Assembly (NCBI RefSeq): GCF_024979295.1
Contig: NZ_JANLCJ010000005.1
Span: forward strand, 124,001-188,000
Source of the DNA: Herbiconiux daphne
GTDB taxonomy: Bacteria; Actinomycetota; Actinomycetes; Actinomycetales; Microbacteriaceae
Direction: 5' to 3'
DNA length: 64,000 nt
Position 1 is the first letter of the stretch. The number at the start of each line of letters is the position of its first letter. A model generated the notes under the pieces. It ran no database searches, was not told where the DNA came from, and worked only from the letters and a program-made list of their open reading frames with translations. The translations under genes and the position numbers were made by a program. Shown in pieces: positions 1-8,486 of the stretch.

Positions 1-145
1 CCTGACCTCTTGTTGTAGGGGATGTTTTTCGCGACTCTCTGCCCGTGTCGACAGCAGTAGAGCAATCGCAAGGATACATGGCCGGTTATCATTTTGAAGG
101 CTCGGCACACTCGCCGGGCGTCAGGATGCTCAGGAAGCCTGCTAC

Positions 146-673
146 GTGAAGAAGATCTGGAACTACCTCTGGGAGCGCTTGGTGCGCTACGCGCTCAAGT
201 TCGGCGTGGTGGGGCTCATCGGTTATTTCATCGACTTCGGCATCTCCAACTTCCTCTGGTCGGGCGCGCTCGGCGACGGATGGTACGAGACCCCGCTGGG
301 CGGAAAACTCATCTCGGTCACCGTCGCGACGCTCGCCACCTGGTTCGGCAACCGCTACTGGACCTTCCGCGACCACCGCCGCAAGAACTTCGTGCTCGAG
401 CTGGCCGAGTTCAGCCTCATCGCGGTCATCGGCCTCGGCATCTCGCTGGCCTGCCTCTACGTCTCGCACTACCTGTTCGGCCTCACGTCGCTGTTGGCCG
501 ACAACATCTCGGGCAACGTCATCGGCCTGGTGCTCGCCACGGCGTTCCGCTTCTTCCTCTACCGCTTCTGGGTGTTCGCGCCCACGCGTGCCGACGGCTA
601 CACGGCCCTCAAGAACAAAGAGGCCGCGGCGGCCGAGGCGGCTCAGCCCGCGGCGGCCTCGTCCAGCACGTAG
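146..673 (+). CDS. GtrA family membrane protein
   Basis: A 175-residue polytopic membrane protein. GtrA proteins are small four-helix proteins thought to move or present lipid-linked sugars for cell-surface glycosylation. Hydrophobic segments lie at about residues 15-35, 55-72, 88-112 and 120-142, with the family-typical stretch FGVVGLIGYFIDFGISNFL near the N-terminus and RFFLYRFWVF near the end. The GTG start at 146 is preceded by AGGAAG at a normal distance. The last 20 residues are Ala/Glu-rich. The 3' end overlaps the convergent glycosyltransferase gene by 31 nt. The surrounding polysaccharide genes support a role in surface glycan assembly; the substrate cannot be read. Confidence 0.85.
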   Translation: MKKIWNYLWERLVRYALKFGVVGLIGYFIDFGISNFLWSGALGDGWYETPLGGKLISVTVATLATWFGNRYWTFRDHRRKNFVLELAEFSLIAVIGLGISLACLYVSHYLFGLTSLLADNISGNVIGLVLATAFRFFLYRFWVFAPTRADGYTALKNKEAAAAEAAQPAAASSST

Positions 674-2133
674 AGCGTCACGTCGTCGAGTTTCTCGACG
701 GTGAGATCGCCGGCGTGCTCGTCGAGGAACTCGGTGACCGCCGGCGTCGGCGGAAAGCGCAGCGAGTCCTTCGAGATCACGGCCACGACGTCGGGGTCGG
801 CGGCATCCTTCGTCTCGCGGTCGTCGAGGTATTCGGTGTACTCCCAGTCGGCCATGCCGTCGACGAGGATGTCGCCGTCGTCGACCCCCAGCTCGTCGAG
901 TGCCGGCAGCACGAGTGCCACGCCCGCGGCCCGCTCGTTCCAGATGGCCACCGAACTGTAGGCGCCCGAGACGACGGCGAGCAGCACGAGGGCACCGCCC
1001 AGCACGCGGGTCGCCACGGTGGCCGCGCGGCCGCGTTTCGCCGCCAGCAGCGCGCCGATGCCGATGCCCGCGAGGGCGCAGAACAGCCAGACCCAGGCGT
1101 AGTAGTAGTGGGTGAGCGCGACCTTCGAGATGCCGAGGTAGAACACGAACAGCAGGGCGACGGCGGCGCCGAGGTAGAGCACCAGGCTCCATCGCCGGGC
1201 CCAGAGCGAGGCGAGGGAGCCGATGGCCAGCACCGCCACGGCCGCGACACCCATGCCGTCGACCATGAACAGCAGGTTGGCCCACCATTGTGGGAACAGC
1301 TGCGGCACGCCCGCCACCACCACGAGGTGGCCCTGGGCGTCGTGGGTGGCCTGGAACTCGACCATGTAGGTCAGGGCGCTCCGGATGCCGAGCGGCAGGT
1401 AGGCCGCGACGAACACCACCGCGAACACGGCGCCGAACACGAGGCCGCCGAGCACGGTGTCACGCCAGCGCCTGCGCAGCGGCATCCGGCGGTCGAGCAG
1501 CGGTAGCAGCAGGAGGGCCGGAACGATCACGACCGACGAGATCTTCGACGTGACCGAGAGGGCCATCAGCACCGCGGACGCCACGAGCCAGACCCACGAT
1601 CTTCTGCGGAACCACAGCCATGCGGCGGCCATGGCGGCGATGGCGAACACCACCATGAACGGCTCGAGCAGGGCGAACCGGTCGATGCGCACCCCGCTCT
1701 GCACCCCGCGCGGCAGCACGAGCCAGAGACCGGCGACGCTCAGGGCGCCCACCCAGCCGATCTCGCGGCGCATCCAGAAGTAGAGGATGAGCGCGCCCAC
1801 GATCACGCACACGCCCACCGCGATTCGGCCGGCGAGGGCGCCCTGGCCGAAGAGCAGCTGAGCCAGGCCGATCAGGTATTTCGCGGTCGGCGGATGCTCG
1901 CGGTTGGCCGAGAAGTCGCCGTGCACGTAGGCCCAGCCGGCGTCGAGGTAGATGGGTTCGTCGGCATTGAAGTTCGCGGCCCCGAGGTTCCAGAACGCGA
2001 GGTAGAGACCCCACGCGAACACAGCCGCGAACGCCACCCACTGCACCACGCGACCGCGGCTGCTGCCCGCCGCGACCCACGGGGTCGCCTCGGTCGCCGG
2101 CCTCGGCCGGGTGCGCGAAGTCTCGTGGGTCAC
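643..2133 (-). CDS. Lipid-carrier-dependent glycosyltransferase (PMT/ArnT type)
   Basis: A 496-residue integral membrane protein starting at GTG. It has about ten hydrophobic segments and the hallmark first-loop acidic motif NADEPIYLDAGW followed by REHPPTAKYL, as in GT39/GT83 GT-C enzymes that transfer a sugar from a polyprenyl-phosphate donor outside the membrane. The C-terminal 110 residues form a soluble acidic domain. Known for the family: protein O-mannosylation or sugar addition to cell-wall polymers. Inferred here: a role in the surface glycan made by the neighbouring GT2 enzymes. The specific acceptor is unknown. Confidence 0.8.
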   Translation of the reverse strand: MTHETSRTRPRPATEATPWVAAGSSRGRVVQWVAFAAVFAWGLYLAFWNLGAANFNADEPIYLDAGWAYVHGDFSANREHPPTAKYLIGLAQLLFGQGALAGRIAVGVCVIVGALILYFWMRREIGWVGALSVAGLWLVLPRGVQSGVRIDRFALLEPFMVVFAIAAMAAAWLWFRRRSWVWLVASAVLMALSVTSKISSVVIVPALLLLPLLDRRMPLRRRWRDTVLGGLVFGAVFAVVFVAAYLPLGIRSALTYMVEFQATHDAQGHLVVVAGVPQLFPQWWANLLFMVDGMGVAAVAVLAIGSLASLWARRWSLVLYLGAAVALLFVFYLGISKVALTHYYYAWVWLFCALAGIGIGALLAAKRGRAATVATRVLGGALVLLAVVSGAYSSVAIWNERAAGVALVLPALDELGVDDGDILVDGMADWEYTEYLDDRETKDAADPDVVAVISKDSLRFPPTPAVTEFLDEHAGDLTVEKLDDVTLYVLDEAAAG

Positions 2134-2164
2134 GACGACCAGGGTAGAGGAGCTCGGTGGGAGG

Positions 2165-2482
2165 TCAGGACTCTCCGCCGACGGGCGGTTCGCCCACGAA
2201 GTCGTGCGCCTCTTCCGCGAGCTCGGGCCACAGCTGCAGGTCGCTCACGCGCACCCAGTTGCGCTCGGACTTCTCGCCGTCGAGGAACGGGGCGGCGACC
2301 CCGCGGGTCGTGAGGTCGGCCGTGCGGGCCTCGGAGAGTTCGACGACGAGGTCGTCGCCCTCGACGAAGGCGAAGAGCTTGCCGTGCACGAGCAGGCCCT
2401 CGGAGGTGACCTTGACGCCCTCTTCGTCGCGCAGCGAGAGCAGCAGGTTGTCATAGGCCGCGGCGGTCAGTTCGTTCACCAT
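2165..2482 (-). CDS. Small TfoX-N/YjbR-like protein
   Basis: A 105-residue soluble protein with ATG start. The central part (GKLFAFVEGDDLVVEL...RNWVRVSD) reads like the shared fold of the TfoX N-terminal and MmcQ/YjbR families, small alpha/beta proteins of unsettled function. Its start overlaps the end of the DUF2142 gene by 7 nt, so it is probably the last gene of that operon (5305 to 2165). There is no signal peptide or membrane segment. The family call is tentative and no function is claimed. Confidence 0.55.
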   Translation of the reverse strand: MVNELTAAAYDNLLLSLRDEEGVKVTSEGLLVHGKLFAFVEGDDLVVELSEARTADLTTRGVAAPFLDGEKSERNWVRVSDLQLWPELAEEAHDFVGEPPVGGES

Positions 2483-4170
2483 GGTCGTTCCTTTCGATCG
2501 ATCGAGTGGGCGGGAATGTAGGGCTGCTGAGCGGGCTGCTGGCCGGGCCAGTGCTGCTCGGGCCAGGGCGTGCGCGCATCGGGTTCACCGGCCACGGGCG
2601 GCAGCGGCGCGGCGACGAGCACGCGGCGGTCGCGTCCGGCGATCGCCACGTAGAGCGCGAAGCCGATTGTCAGGGCGGTGAACAGCGCGATCAGGGCGAC
2701 CGAGCCGAGCGGAGGCACCCAGGCGCCTGGCTCCAGCATCGCAGGCCAGTCGGTGGCGTAGCCCGAGGCGAAGCGGCGCAGGGTGGTGGCGAAGGCGTAG
2801 GCCGTGGCGAAGGCCCAGGCGCCGGCCACCAGCCACGCGATGACGGTCAGGATGCCGCGGCCACGGCGCCAGCGCACGAAGCGCTCCGAGGCGGCGATGC
2901 ACGCGGCCATGCCGAGCAGGAGGGTCATCAGCAGGATGAGCGTGTAACGGCCCTGCCAGATGAACCCGCCCTTCGTGACGTAGGCCGCTTGCACGAGCGG
3001 GGGCAGGAAGAAGAAGGCCAGGGCCATCGCGATGACGAACACGAGCTTGCGGCCGCGCACCCAGATGATCACGCCGAGCACCAGCAGCCCGGCGAACGCG
3101 TAGAAGACGTGGTACACGGCGGGATGCAGGGTGGTGTCGAGCCAGCCGAGGATGCCGACCATCTGCCGGGCCTGGCCGTAGAAGTTGCCGATCAGGCCCC
3201 AGAATCCTTCGATCGGGCTGAGGCCGACGCCGGAGTTCGACGGCACGACGTCGGGCCCCGAGCTCGGTCCGGTGCCGAGCGAGTTGCTCTGCAAGGTCCA
3301 CCAGAGGCTCACCACGGCGCTGATGGCGATGAGCAGGATGGTCACGATCACCCCGGGGCGGCGCAGCAGCCCCAGCAGGTCGCGCCCGGTCAGCAGCACC
3401 AGCGGCAGCACGAGCAGCACCGCGACCCAGAGCGGCGAGATGCCCCGGGTGTTGCACACCAGCGCCGCCGAGACGACCACGAGCGTCAGGCGGCCGCCGA
3501 GCAGCTTGGGGTTCGGCTCGAGCACGATGCTGAGCATGCCGGCGAACATCGCGAGACCGGCCGTGAACTCCAGGGCGTTCGGGTTCACGGTGCCCATGAG
3601 GTAGAGCACGATGGGCGTGATGCCCACGAGAACGCCGACGGTCGGCACCCGGCGCGAGCGCCACGAGCCGATCACCCAGAAGCACACGGCCAGAAAGAAC
3701 GACGTGAGCACGGCGCTCACGATGCGCATGGCGTAGATGCCCGAGAAGTCGGGCAGCACGAGCGACGGCCAGCCGACCAGCCAGTAGTAGGCCGGGTTGT
3801 AGAGGCTCGCCGACGAGTGGCTCTCGACGATCTGTGACGGGTCGCCGGTGAACGGGGGAGCGCAGGATGCCGGCGTGTCGGCGAAGAACGCGAAGCAGCC
3901 CTGCTGATATTCCGACGCGAGAGCGGCGGGCACGTGCAGCACGCCGCCCGCGGCGATCATGGTCTCGGGCAGGAGCTCGCCACGCACCACCGACCCGGCC
4001 TTCACGACGTGGGCCGGTTCATCCGGAGACCCGCCGATCGGGGTCGCCAGCGCCCAGAGCGAGCCGAGCGCCGCGAGCAGCAGCCACGGCAGCAGCAGCG
4101 ACTTCCAGACGGACCGTCGAGGCCGGGCGGGAGCGCCGACGGCGACGGCCGGCGATGGAGCGTAGGTCAT
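2476..4170 (-). CDS. DUF2142 domain-containing membrane protein
   Basis: A 564-residue multi-pass membrane protein. It starts at the ATG at 4170 (MTYAPSPAVAV) rather than further upstream, because that ATG forms an ATGA overlap with the end of the DUF2304 gene. After a first helix at residues 20-40 comes the motif TPIGGSPDEPAHVVKAG, typical of DUF2142 proteins, whose fold resembles GT-C glycosyltransferases with an acidic first loop. About eleven further helices follow. DUF2142 genes usually sit in polysaccharide loci beside GT2 and GtrA genes, as here. Probable glycosyltransferase or polymer-assembly protein; activity not demonstrated by sequence. Confidence 0.8.
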   Translation of the reverse strand: MTYAPSPAVAVGAPARPRRSVWKSLLLPWLLLAALGSLWALATPIGGSPDEPAHVVKAGSVVRGELLPETMIAAGGVLHVPAALASEYQQGCFAFFADTPASCAPPFTGDPSQIVESHSSASLYNPAYYWLVGWPSLVLPDFSGIYAMRIVSAVLTSFFLAVCFWVIGSWRSRRVPTVGVLVGITPIVLYLMGTVNPNALEFTAGLAMFAGMLSIVLEPNPKLLGGRLTLVVVSAALVCNTRGISPLWVAVLLVLPLVLLTGRDLLGLLRRPGVIVTILLIAISAVVSLWWTLQSNSLGTGPSSGPDVVPSNSGVGLSPIEGFWGLIGNFYGQARQMVGILGWLDTTLHPAVYHVFYAFAGLLVLGVIIWVRGRKLVFVIAMALAFFFLPPLVQAAYVTKGGFIWQGRYTLILLMTLLLGMAACIAASERFVRWRRGRGILTVIAWLVAGAWAFATAYAFATTLRRFASGYATDWPAMLEPGAWVPPLGSVALIALFTALTIGFALYVAIAGRDRRVLVAAPLPPVAGEPDARTPWPEQHWPGQQPAQQPYIPAHSIDRKERPW

Positions 4171-4559
4171 TGGTTCCTTCGGGACTCGAGCGCCTGGCGG
4201 GCCTCGGCCAGCGCCTTCTCGAGCTCGGTGATGCGCAGGTCTTGCAGGGCGACCGACTCGGCCAGGGTGCGGGTCTCGCTCTCGAGCTCGGTGAGTTCGC
4301 CGGAGTGCTGGATCGACACCAGGAACAGCACGGCGATGCTCACGAAGAACACGAGGTTGGTGGGCACGGTCACGCCGACCACGCTGGCCGCCCAGCCGAG
4401 CAGGTCGGGGAAGATTCCGACGACGAGCGCCAGGGTGCCGGCGAACAGCCACCAGATGGCGTGGCGTTCGCGCAGGTGGTGGCGCCGCAGCGACTCCACC
4501 ACCACCCCGAGGGTGATGAGGGCGGCGACGATGCCGAGGATGTAGGTGGCGACGCTCAT
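4167..4559 (-). CDS. DUF2304 domain-containing protein
   Basis: A 130-residue protein with three transmembrane segments (about residues 4-24, 35-55, 66-84) and a C-terminal coiled-coil-like helix (LESETRTLAESVALQDLRIT onward). This is the standard DUF2304 layout, usually encoded next to a dolichyl-phosphate-mannose-synthase-like GT2, exactly as here. Its ATG overlaps the GT2 stop, and its own stop overlaps the DUF2142 start by 4 nt, so the three are translationally coupled. It may act as a membrane partner of the GT2 enzyme (inference). Confidence 0.85.
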   Translation of the reverse strand: MSVATYILGIVAALITLGVVVESLRRHHLRERHAIWWLFAGTLALVVGIFPDLLGWAASVVGVTVPTNLVFFVSIAVLFLVSIQHSGELTELESETRTLAESVALQDLRITELEKALAEARQALESRRNQ

Positions 4560-5305
4560 GCCGTGGGAATCGGTTCTGCGAGGGGAACGGGCGGGCGGAT
4601 CAGCGCGACGAACAGCGCCATCGCGGCGCGGCCGAGGTAGACGGCCGCCTTGTAGGGGTTGTGCGAGGGCACGCCGCCGGCACGCGGGCGCATGGCGACG
4701 GGCACCTGGGTGACGGTGAGTTTGGCGCGCGAGGCGATGACGAGCGATTCGACCGTGTCGCCCAGGTACTCCGACGGGTAGTGCTGGGCGAACAGGGCGA
4801 CCGCCCGTGGGCCGCTCGCGCGGAAGCCCGACGTCGTGTCGGTGAGCTTGGTCTTGGTGAGCGAGCTCAGGATGCCCGAGAGCGCCTGCATCGCCCAGCG
4901 GCGCGGGCCTCGCACCGCGTAGTCGCCGACGCCGGCGAACCGCGCGCCGAGCACGAGGTCGTAGGTGTCGAGCTGGCTCACCAGCGCCTCGATGCCGACC
5001 GGGTCGTGCTGGCCGTCGGAGTCGACCTGCACCACGTTTGCGAAGCCCTTGGAGCGTGCGTACTTGAACCCCGCCCGCATCGCGCCGCCGACACCGAGAT
5101 TGATCGGCAGCTGCAGCACGGTGGCGCCGGCCGCGGCTGCCTCGAGCGCGGTGGCATCCGTCGATCCGTCGTCGACCACGAGGCACGAGACGCCGGGCAC
5201 CTTCGCGAACACCTCGCGCACGACGGCGCCCACGGCCTCTTCTTCGTTGAACGCAGGCATGACGATCAGCGTGCGTTCGAGGGCGGTCGGCATGCCCACC
5301 ATCAT
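4556..5305 (-). CDS. GT2 glycosyltransferase, polyprenyl-phosphate-sugar synthase type
   Basis: A 249-residue GT-A fold enzyme. The sequence shows VMPAFNEEEAVGAVV at the N-terminus, VVDDGSTDAT as nucleotide-binding Asp pair, and QVDSDGQHDP as the DXD metal site, all typical of DPM1/ArnC-like enzymes that charge a polyprenyl phosphate with a sugar. It lacks the long C-terminal membrane part of ArnC. Start candidates are ATG 5305, 5302 and 5293; 5305 was chosen because CAGGGG lies upstream at ribosome-binding distance. First gene of a coupled run with DUF2304, DUF2142 and the small TfoX-like gene. Likely supplies the donor for the membrane glycosyltransferases here. Confidence 0.85.
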   Translation of the reverse strand: MMVGMPTALERTLIVMPAFNEEEAVGAVVREVFAKVPGVSCLVVDDGSTDATALEAAAAGATVLQLPINLGVGGAMRAGFKYARSKGFANVVQVDSDGQHDPVGIEALVSQLDTYDLVLGARFAGVGDYAVRGPRRWAMQALSGILSSLTKTKLTDTTSGFRASGPRAVALFAQHYPSEYLGDTVESLVIASRAKLTVTQVPVAMRPRAGGVPSHNPYKAAVYLGRAAMALFVALIRPPVPLAEPIPTA

Positions 5306-5355
5306 AGACGCGGGCCCCTGGCGGAATCCGGTGACGCCGCCGTGCGGCACGGTGC

Positions 5356-6288
5356 TCAGCGCCCCGCCAGACGGCGCTCGAGCGAACCCGGGATGCGCCC
5401 GGTGCGCCCGGCCCAGCCGTCGCGCACCCCCGCGGCCATCGCCCGCAGTCGGGCGGCGCGACCGGGAGCGACGGCGAGCACCACGAGGCAGTGCCGCAGG
5501 TCGGCGAGCGTCTCGCGCACGCACCAGGCCCGGTTGCCCCGGGCGTGCCGGCGGTTGAGCAGGATGCGGTTGCGCAGCAGGTAGTAGTAGCGGAACGGCT
5601 TGCTGACGACGAGGGCAACCGGGGCGCCGCCGAGCACCAGGGGCCGCCCGAGGAGGGTGGGTGTGAACCGGTCGCCGAGGCTGTGCCCGAGGGTGGCGCC
5701 GGGCGCGAGCACCACGACGAGGCCGAGCCGCGCCGCGCGCAGGGCGAAGTCGGTGTCGACGCCGTCGATGAACAACGGCTCGGCGAACAGGCCCACCCGG
5801 TCGAAGGTCGGCGCCGGAATGAGCAGACCCGACTGGATGGGCGTGCCGCCGAGCATGAAGCCCCGCGAGTAGCCGGTGACCGGCGACGGCAGCCCCTCCA
5901 CGTGCACGGGCGCCACCATGCCCACCCGTAGTCCGGCGCCCGCCGCGTCGCCCGCCGTGGCGACGAGGGCCGCGACGACGTCGTCGGCGATGCGGGAGTC
6001 CTGGTCGAAGGTCAGCACGAACGCGGGGCGGGGCTCGGCGGCGAGCACGGTGCGCACACCGGTGTTGAGCGCGGCGGCGATGCCGCGATTGGCGGCGTGG
6101 CGCACGACCTCGGCGCCGGCATCCGTCGCCGCCTGCAGCACGGCGTCGGACGCGGGGCCGCTGCCGTCGTCGACGACCACCACCCGCGCCGTCTGCGCCA
6201 CGAGGCTGCGCACCAGCGGAACGAGCCGCTCACCAGGGCGGAACGCCGTCACGACAGCGCTGACCGCGGGGCTGACGAGCTCGGTCAC
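5356..6288 (-). CDS. GT2 family glycosyltransferase (rhamnosyltransferase-like)
   Basis: A 310-residue soluble glycosyltransferase. Motifs include VSAVVTAFRPGERL, VVVDDGSG, AANRGIAAALNTG and LTFDQDSRI (metal-binding DQDS), the pattern of rhamnosyl/galactofuranosyl-like GT2 enzymes in surface polysaccharide clusters. Start chosen at GTG 6288 because GGAGAGG lies about 5 nt upstream; the longer reading frame runs into the divergent flippase gene. It is transcribed away from the flippase, with about 56 nt between the starts. Confidence 0.8.
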   Translation of the reverse strand: MTELVSPAVSAVVTAFRPGERLVPLVRSLVAQTARVVVVDDGSGPASDAVLQAATDAGAEVVRHAANRGIAAALNTGVRTVLAAEPRPAFVLTFDQDSRIADDVVAALVATAGDAAGAGLRVGMVAPVHVEGLPSPVTGYSRGFMLGGTPIQSGLLIPAPTFDRVGLFAEPLFIDGVDTDFALRAARLGLVVVLAPGATLGHSLGDRFTPTLLGRPLVLGGAPVALVVSKPFRYYYLLRNRILLNRRHARGNRAWCVRETLADLRHCLVVLAVAPGRAARLRAMAAGVRDGWAGRTGRIPGSLERRLAGR

Positions 6289-6344
6289 AGGCACCTCTCC
6301 GCTCCCCGGACGATCCTCGGGAGCGACTACTATGCTTGCACTCC

Positions 6345-7655
6345 ATGACCGAATCGAGCCCGGAGACACAGCCGGGCGACGACACCGGAGCCCGGGTGCC
6401 CACCATCGGGCGGCGCTCGTTCGTGGGCGTCGGGGCGGCCTCGCTCGTCTCGGCGGCGGTGGGGTTCGCGGTCATCATCATCGTTCCGAACGTGCTCGAC
6501 AAGCCTGAGGCGACGCTCTTCCTCACCTTCTGGGCGTTCCTGTTCGCGTGGTTCGGCATCCTCGGCGGACTGTCGTCGGAGACCACCCGTGCGGTGCACG
6601 CGAGCGATCGCAGCCCGGTAGCGGCATCCGAACGACGGGAACCGCGGATGCTTCCGGTCGGGCTCGGCGTCGGCGTCGCGCTCGGCGTGCTGCTGTGGGC
6701 GACGAGCTTCTGGTGGGCACCGGTGCTGCTGCACGAATACGCCTATCTCGCCCTGCCGCTCAGTGCCGCGATCGCCCTCTACTCCGGGCATGCCACCATC
6801 GTGGGCATCCTGGGCGGGCGGCTGCAGTGGCCGACCTATGTGCGGCTGGTGATCGGCGACTCGGTGCTGCGCATCGTGCTGGTCGTGGTGGTGGCCGTCG
6901 TGGCGGCGAGCGTGGCCGGGTTCGCGGTGGCCGCCAGCGCCTCCACCGTGGCCTGGCTGATCGGCCTGCTGTTCTCGCCCACGCTGCGTTCGGCGGCCCG
7001 GGCGCGCGCCGACAACCGCTTGCCCGAGTTCTTGAAGCGGGTGGGGCACGCGTCGCTCGCGTCGGGGTCGAGCGCGGTGCTCGTGGTCGGCTTCCCGGTC
7101 GTGCTCAGTCTCACGACGAGCCCGGAGGCCTACCTGCTGGCCACGCCGCTGCTCGCGGCCATCACGCTCACCCGGGCCCCGCTGCTCATTCCGCTGAACG
7201 CCTATCAGGGGGTGGCGATCGCGCACTTCGTGAACAACCGCTCGGCCGGCATCCGCACCCTGGTGCCCGTGGTGAGGCTGCTCGCCCTCGTCGCGGTCGT
7301 CGGCGCCGTGCTCGGCTGGTTGCTCGGGCCGTGGCTGCTGACCGTGTTCTACGGGCCGACGTATGTCGTGGCGCCCGCGACCATCGCGGGGCTCGTGATC
7401 GCGGCCGGCATGCTCGCCCTGCTCACCCTCACCGGAGCGCTGTGCCTCGCGATCGACAGGCACCGGTCGTTCTCGCTCGGCTGGATCGCGGCGACGGTGC
7501 TGGCGATCGTCATCCTGCTGCTGCCGCTCGGCGTCGGCATCGAGGCGCGGGCGGTGCTCGCGCTCGTGATCGGGCCGGTGGCGGGGCTCGTGGTGCACTA
7601 CCTGGCGCTGCGGCCGGGCGCCGCGGCGCGAGCGCCGGAAGGAGCCACGTCATGA
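6345..7655 (+). CDS. Polysaccharide flippase-like membrane protein (Wzx/MATE fold)
   Basis: A 436-residue protein with about twelve hydrophobic segments and no large soluble domain, typical of oligosaccharide flippases that move lipid-linked repeat units across the membrane. The N-terminal half (SFVGVGAASLVSAAVGFAV; FWAFLFAWFGILGGLSSETT) resembles actinobacterial polysaccharide-export proteins. ATG 6345 is preferred to the TTG three codons earlier. The stop overlaps the next GT2 start by 4 nt (ATGA). Together with the glycosyltransferases and ligase-like genes it suggests a Wzx-type surface polymer route. Confidence 0.75.
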   Translation: MTESSPETQPGDDTGARVPTIGRRSFVGVGAASLVSAAVGFAVIIIVPNVLDKPEATLFLTFWAFLFAWFGILGGLSSETTRAVHASDRSPVAASERREPRMLPVGLGVGVALGVLLWATSFWWAPVLLHEYAYLALPLSAAIALYSGHATIVGILGGRLQWPTYVRLVIGDSVLRIVLVVVVAVVAASVAGFAVAASASTVAWLIGLLFSPTLRSAARARADNRLPEFLKRVGHASLASGSSAVLVVGFPVVLSLTTSPEAYLLATPLLAAITLTRAPLLIPLNAYQGVAIAHFVNNRSAGIRTLVPVVRLLALVAVVGAVLGWLLGPWLLTVFYGPTYVVAPATIAGLVIAAGMLALLTLTGALCLAIDRHRSFSLGWIAATVLAIVILLLPLGVGIEARAVLALVIGPVAGLVVHYLALRPGAAARAPEGATS

Positions 7656-8416
7656 GCGGCACACCCGTTCGGGCCAGCGTCTGCATGGCCACCTACAAGG
7701 GCTCGGCCTACGTGGCCGAGCAGATCGAGTCGATCGTCGCCCAGCTGGGGCCCGACGACGAGCTCGTCATCGTCGACGACTGCTCGCCCGACGACACGGT
7801 GGCCACCATCGTCGCCACCATCGACCGGCTAGGGGAGTCGCGGGTGTTCCTCACGAAGACCGACCGCAACGTCGGCTACGTGCGCGCGTTCGAGGCGGCC
7901 ATCAAGCGGGCACGGGGCCGCTTCGTCTTCCTCTCCGATCAAGACGACGTGTGGACCCCCGGCCGGCACGAGGCGATGATCGCCGGCCTCGCGCGCTCGC
8001 TCGTCGTGGCGGGCAACCACTCGATCCTCGGCCGCAACGGGGCGAGGCTCTGGTATCCGCCGCTGCGTGCCAGCGGGTCGCGCCGGCACGTGGCGAACCT
8101 GTTCGGCATCCTCATCGGCTACCGGCCCTACTTCGGGTGCGCGATGGGTTTCCGGCGCGAGGCGATCGCGGGCGGCATCCTGCCCATTCCCGACTTCATC
8201 GTGGAGTCGCACGACGTGTGGATAGCGATCACCGGCAACGTGCGCCGCAGCATCCGGCACCTCGACGAGGTGGTGGTGGAACGGCGCCTGCACGACTCCA
8301 ACCAGACGCCGCTCGGCATCCGGGGCGCCCACGCCATCGTCGCCGCGCGCTGGATGTTCGTGCGCGCCATCCTCGAGGCCGCCCGCCGCGCCCGCTCCCG
8401 CTCCCGTTCCCGCTGA
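7652..8416 (+). CDS. GT2 family glycosyltransferase
   Basis: A 254-residue GT-A enzyme with VCMATYKGSAYVAEQI, VIVDDCSPDD and FLSDQDDVW, the last being the metal site of the rhamnosyltransferase/WcaA-like GT2 branch. Coupled to the flippase by an ATGA overlap. The C-terminus ends in a low-complexity Arg/Ser tail (RARSRSRSR), and the stop codon TGA itself forms the first bases of the large hairpin that follows. Confidence 0.85.
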   Translation: MSGTPVRASVCMATYKGSAYVAEQIESIVAQLGPDDELVIVDDCSPDDTVATIVATIDRLGESRVFLTKTDRNVGYVRAFEAAIKRARGRFVFLSDQDDVWTPGRHEAMIAGLARSLVVAGNHSILGRNGARLWYPPLRASGSRRHVANLFGILIGYRPYFGCAMGFRREAIAGGILPIPDFIVESHDVWIAITGNVRRSIRHLDEVVVERRLHDSNQTPLGIRGAHAIVAARWMFVRAILEAARRARSRSRSR

Positions 8417-8470
8417 GTTGCGCCAAAGTGCCCTACCCGCGTCCGCGGGTGGGCACTTTGGCGCAACTCA
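8414..8470. terminator. Large perfect inverted repeat between convergent genes
   Basis: A 20-bp perfect inverted repeat (TGAGTTGCGCCAAAGTGCCC at 8414-8433, complement at 8451-8470) encloses a second stem ACCCGCG/CGCGGGT with a 2-nt loop and one bulged T, about 27 pairs in all. It starts inside the GT2 stop codon and lies between two converging genes, so it could end transcription from both sides, although neither flank has a strong T-run. It could equally be a copy of a dispersed palindromic repeat. Confidence 0.7.
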
Positions 8471-8486
8471 GCGAGGGGGAGCGGGG

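Noticed and set aside
1..145. Gene or promoter at the left window edge
   Set aside because: No convincing -35/-10 pair or reading frame could be supported in these 145 bases.
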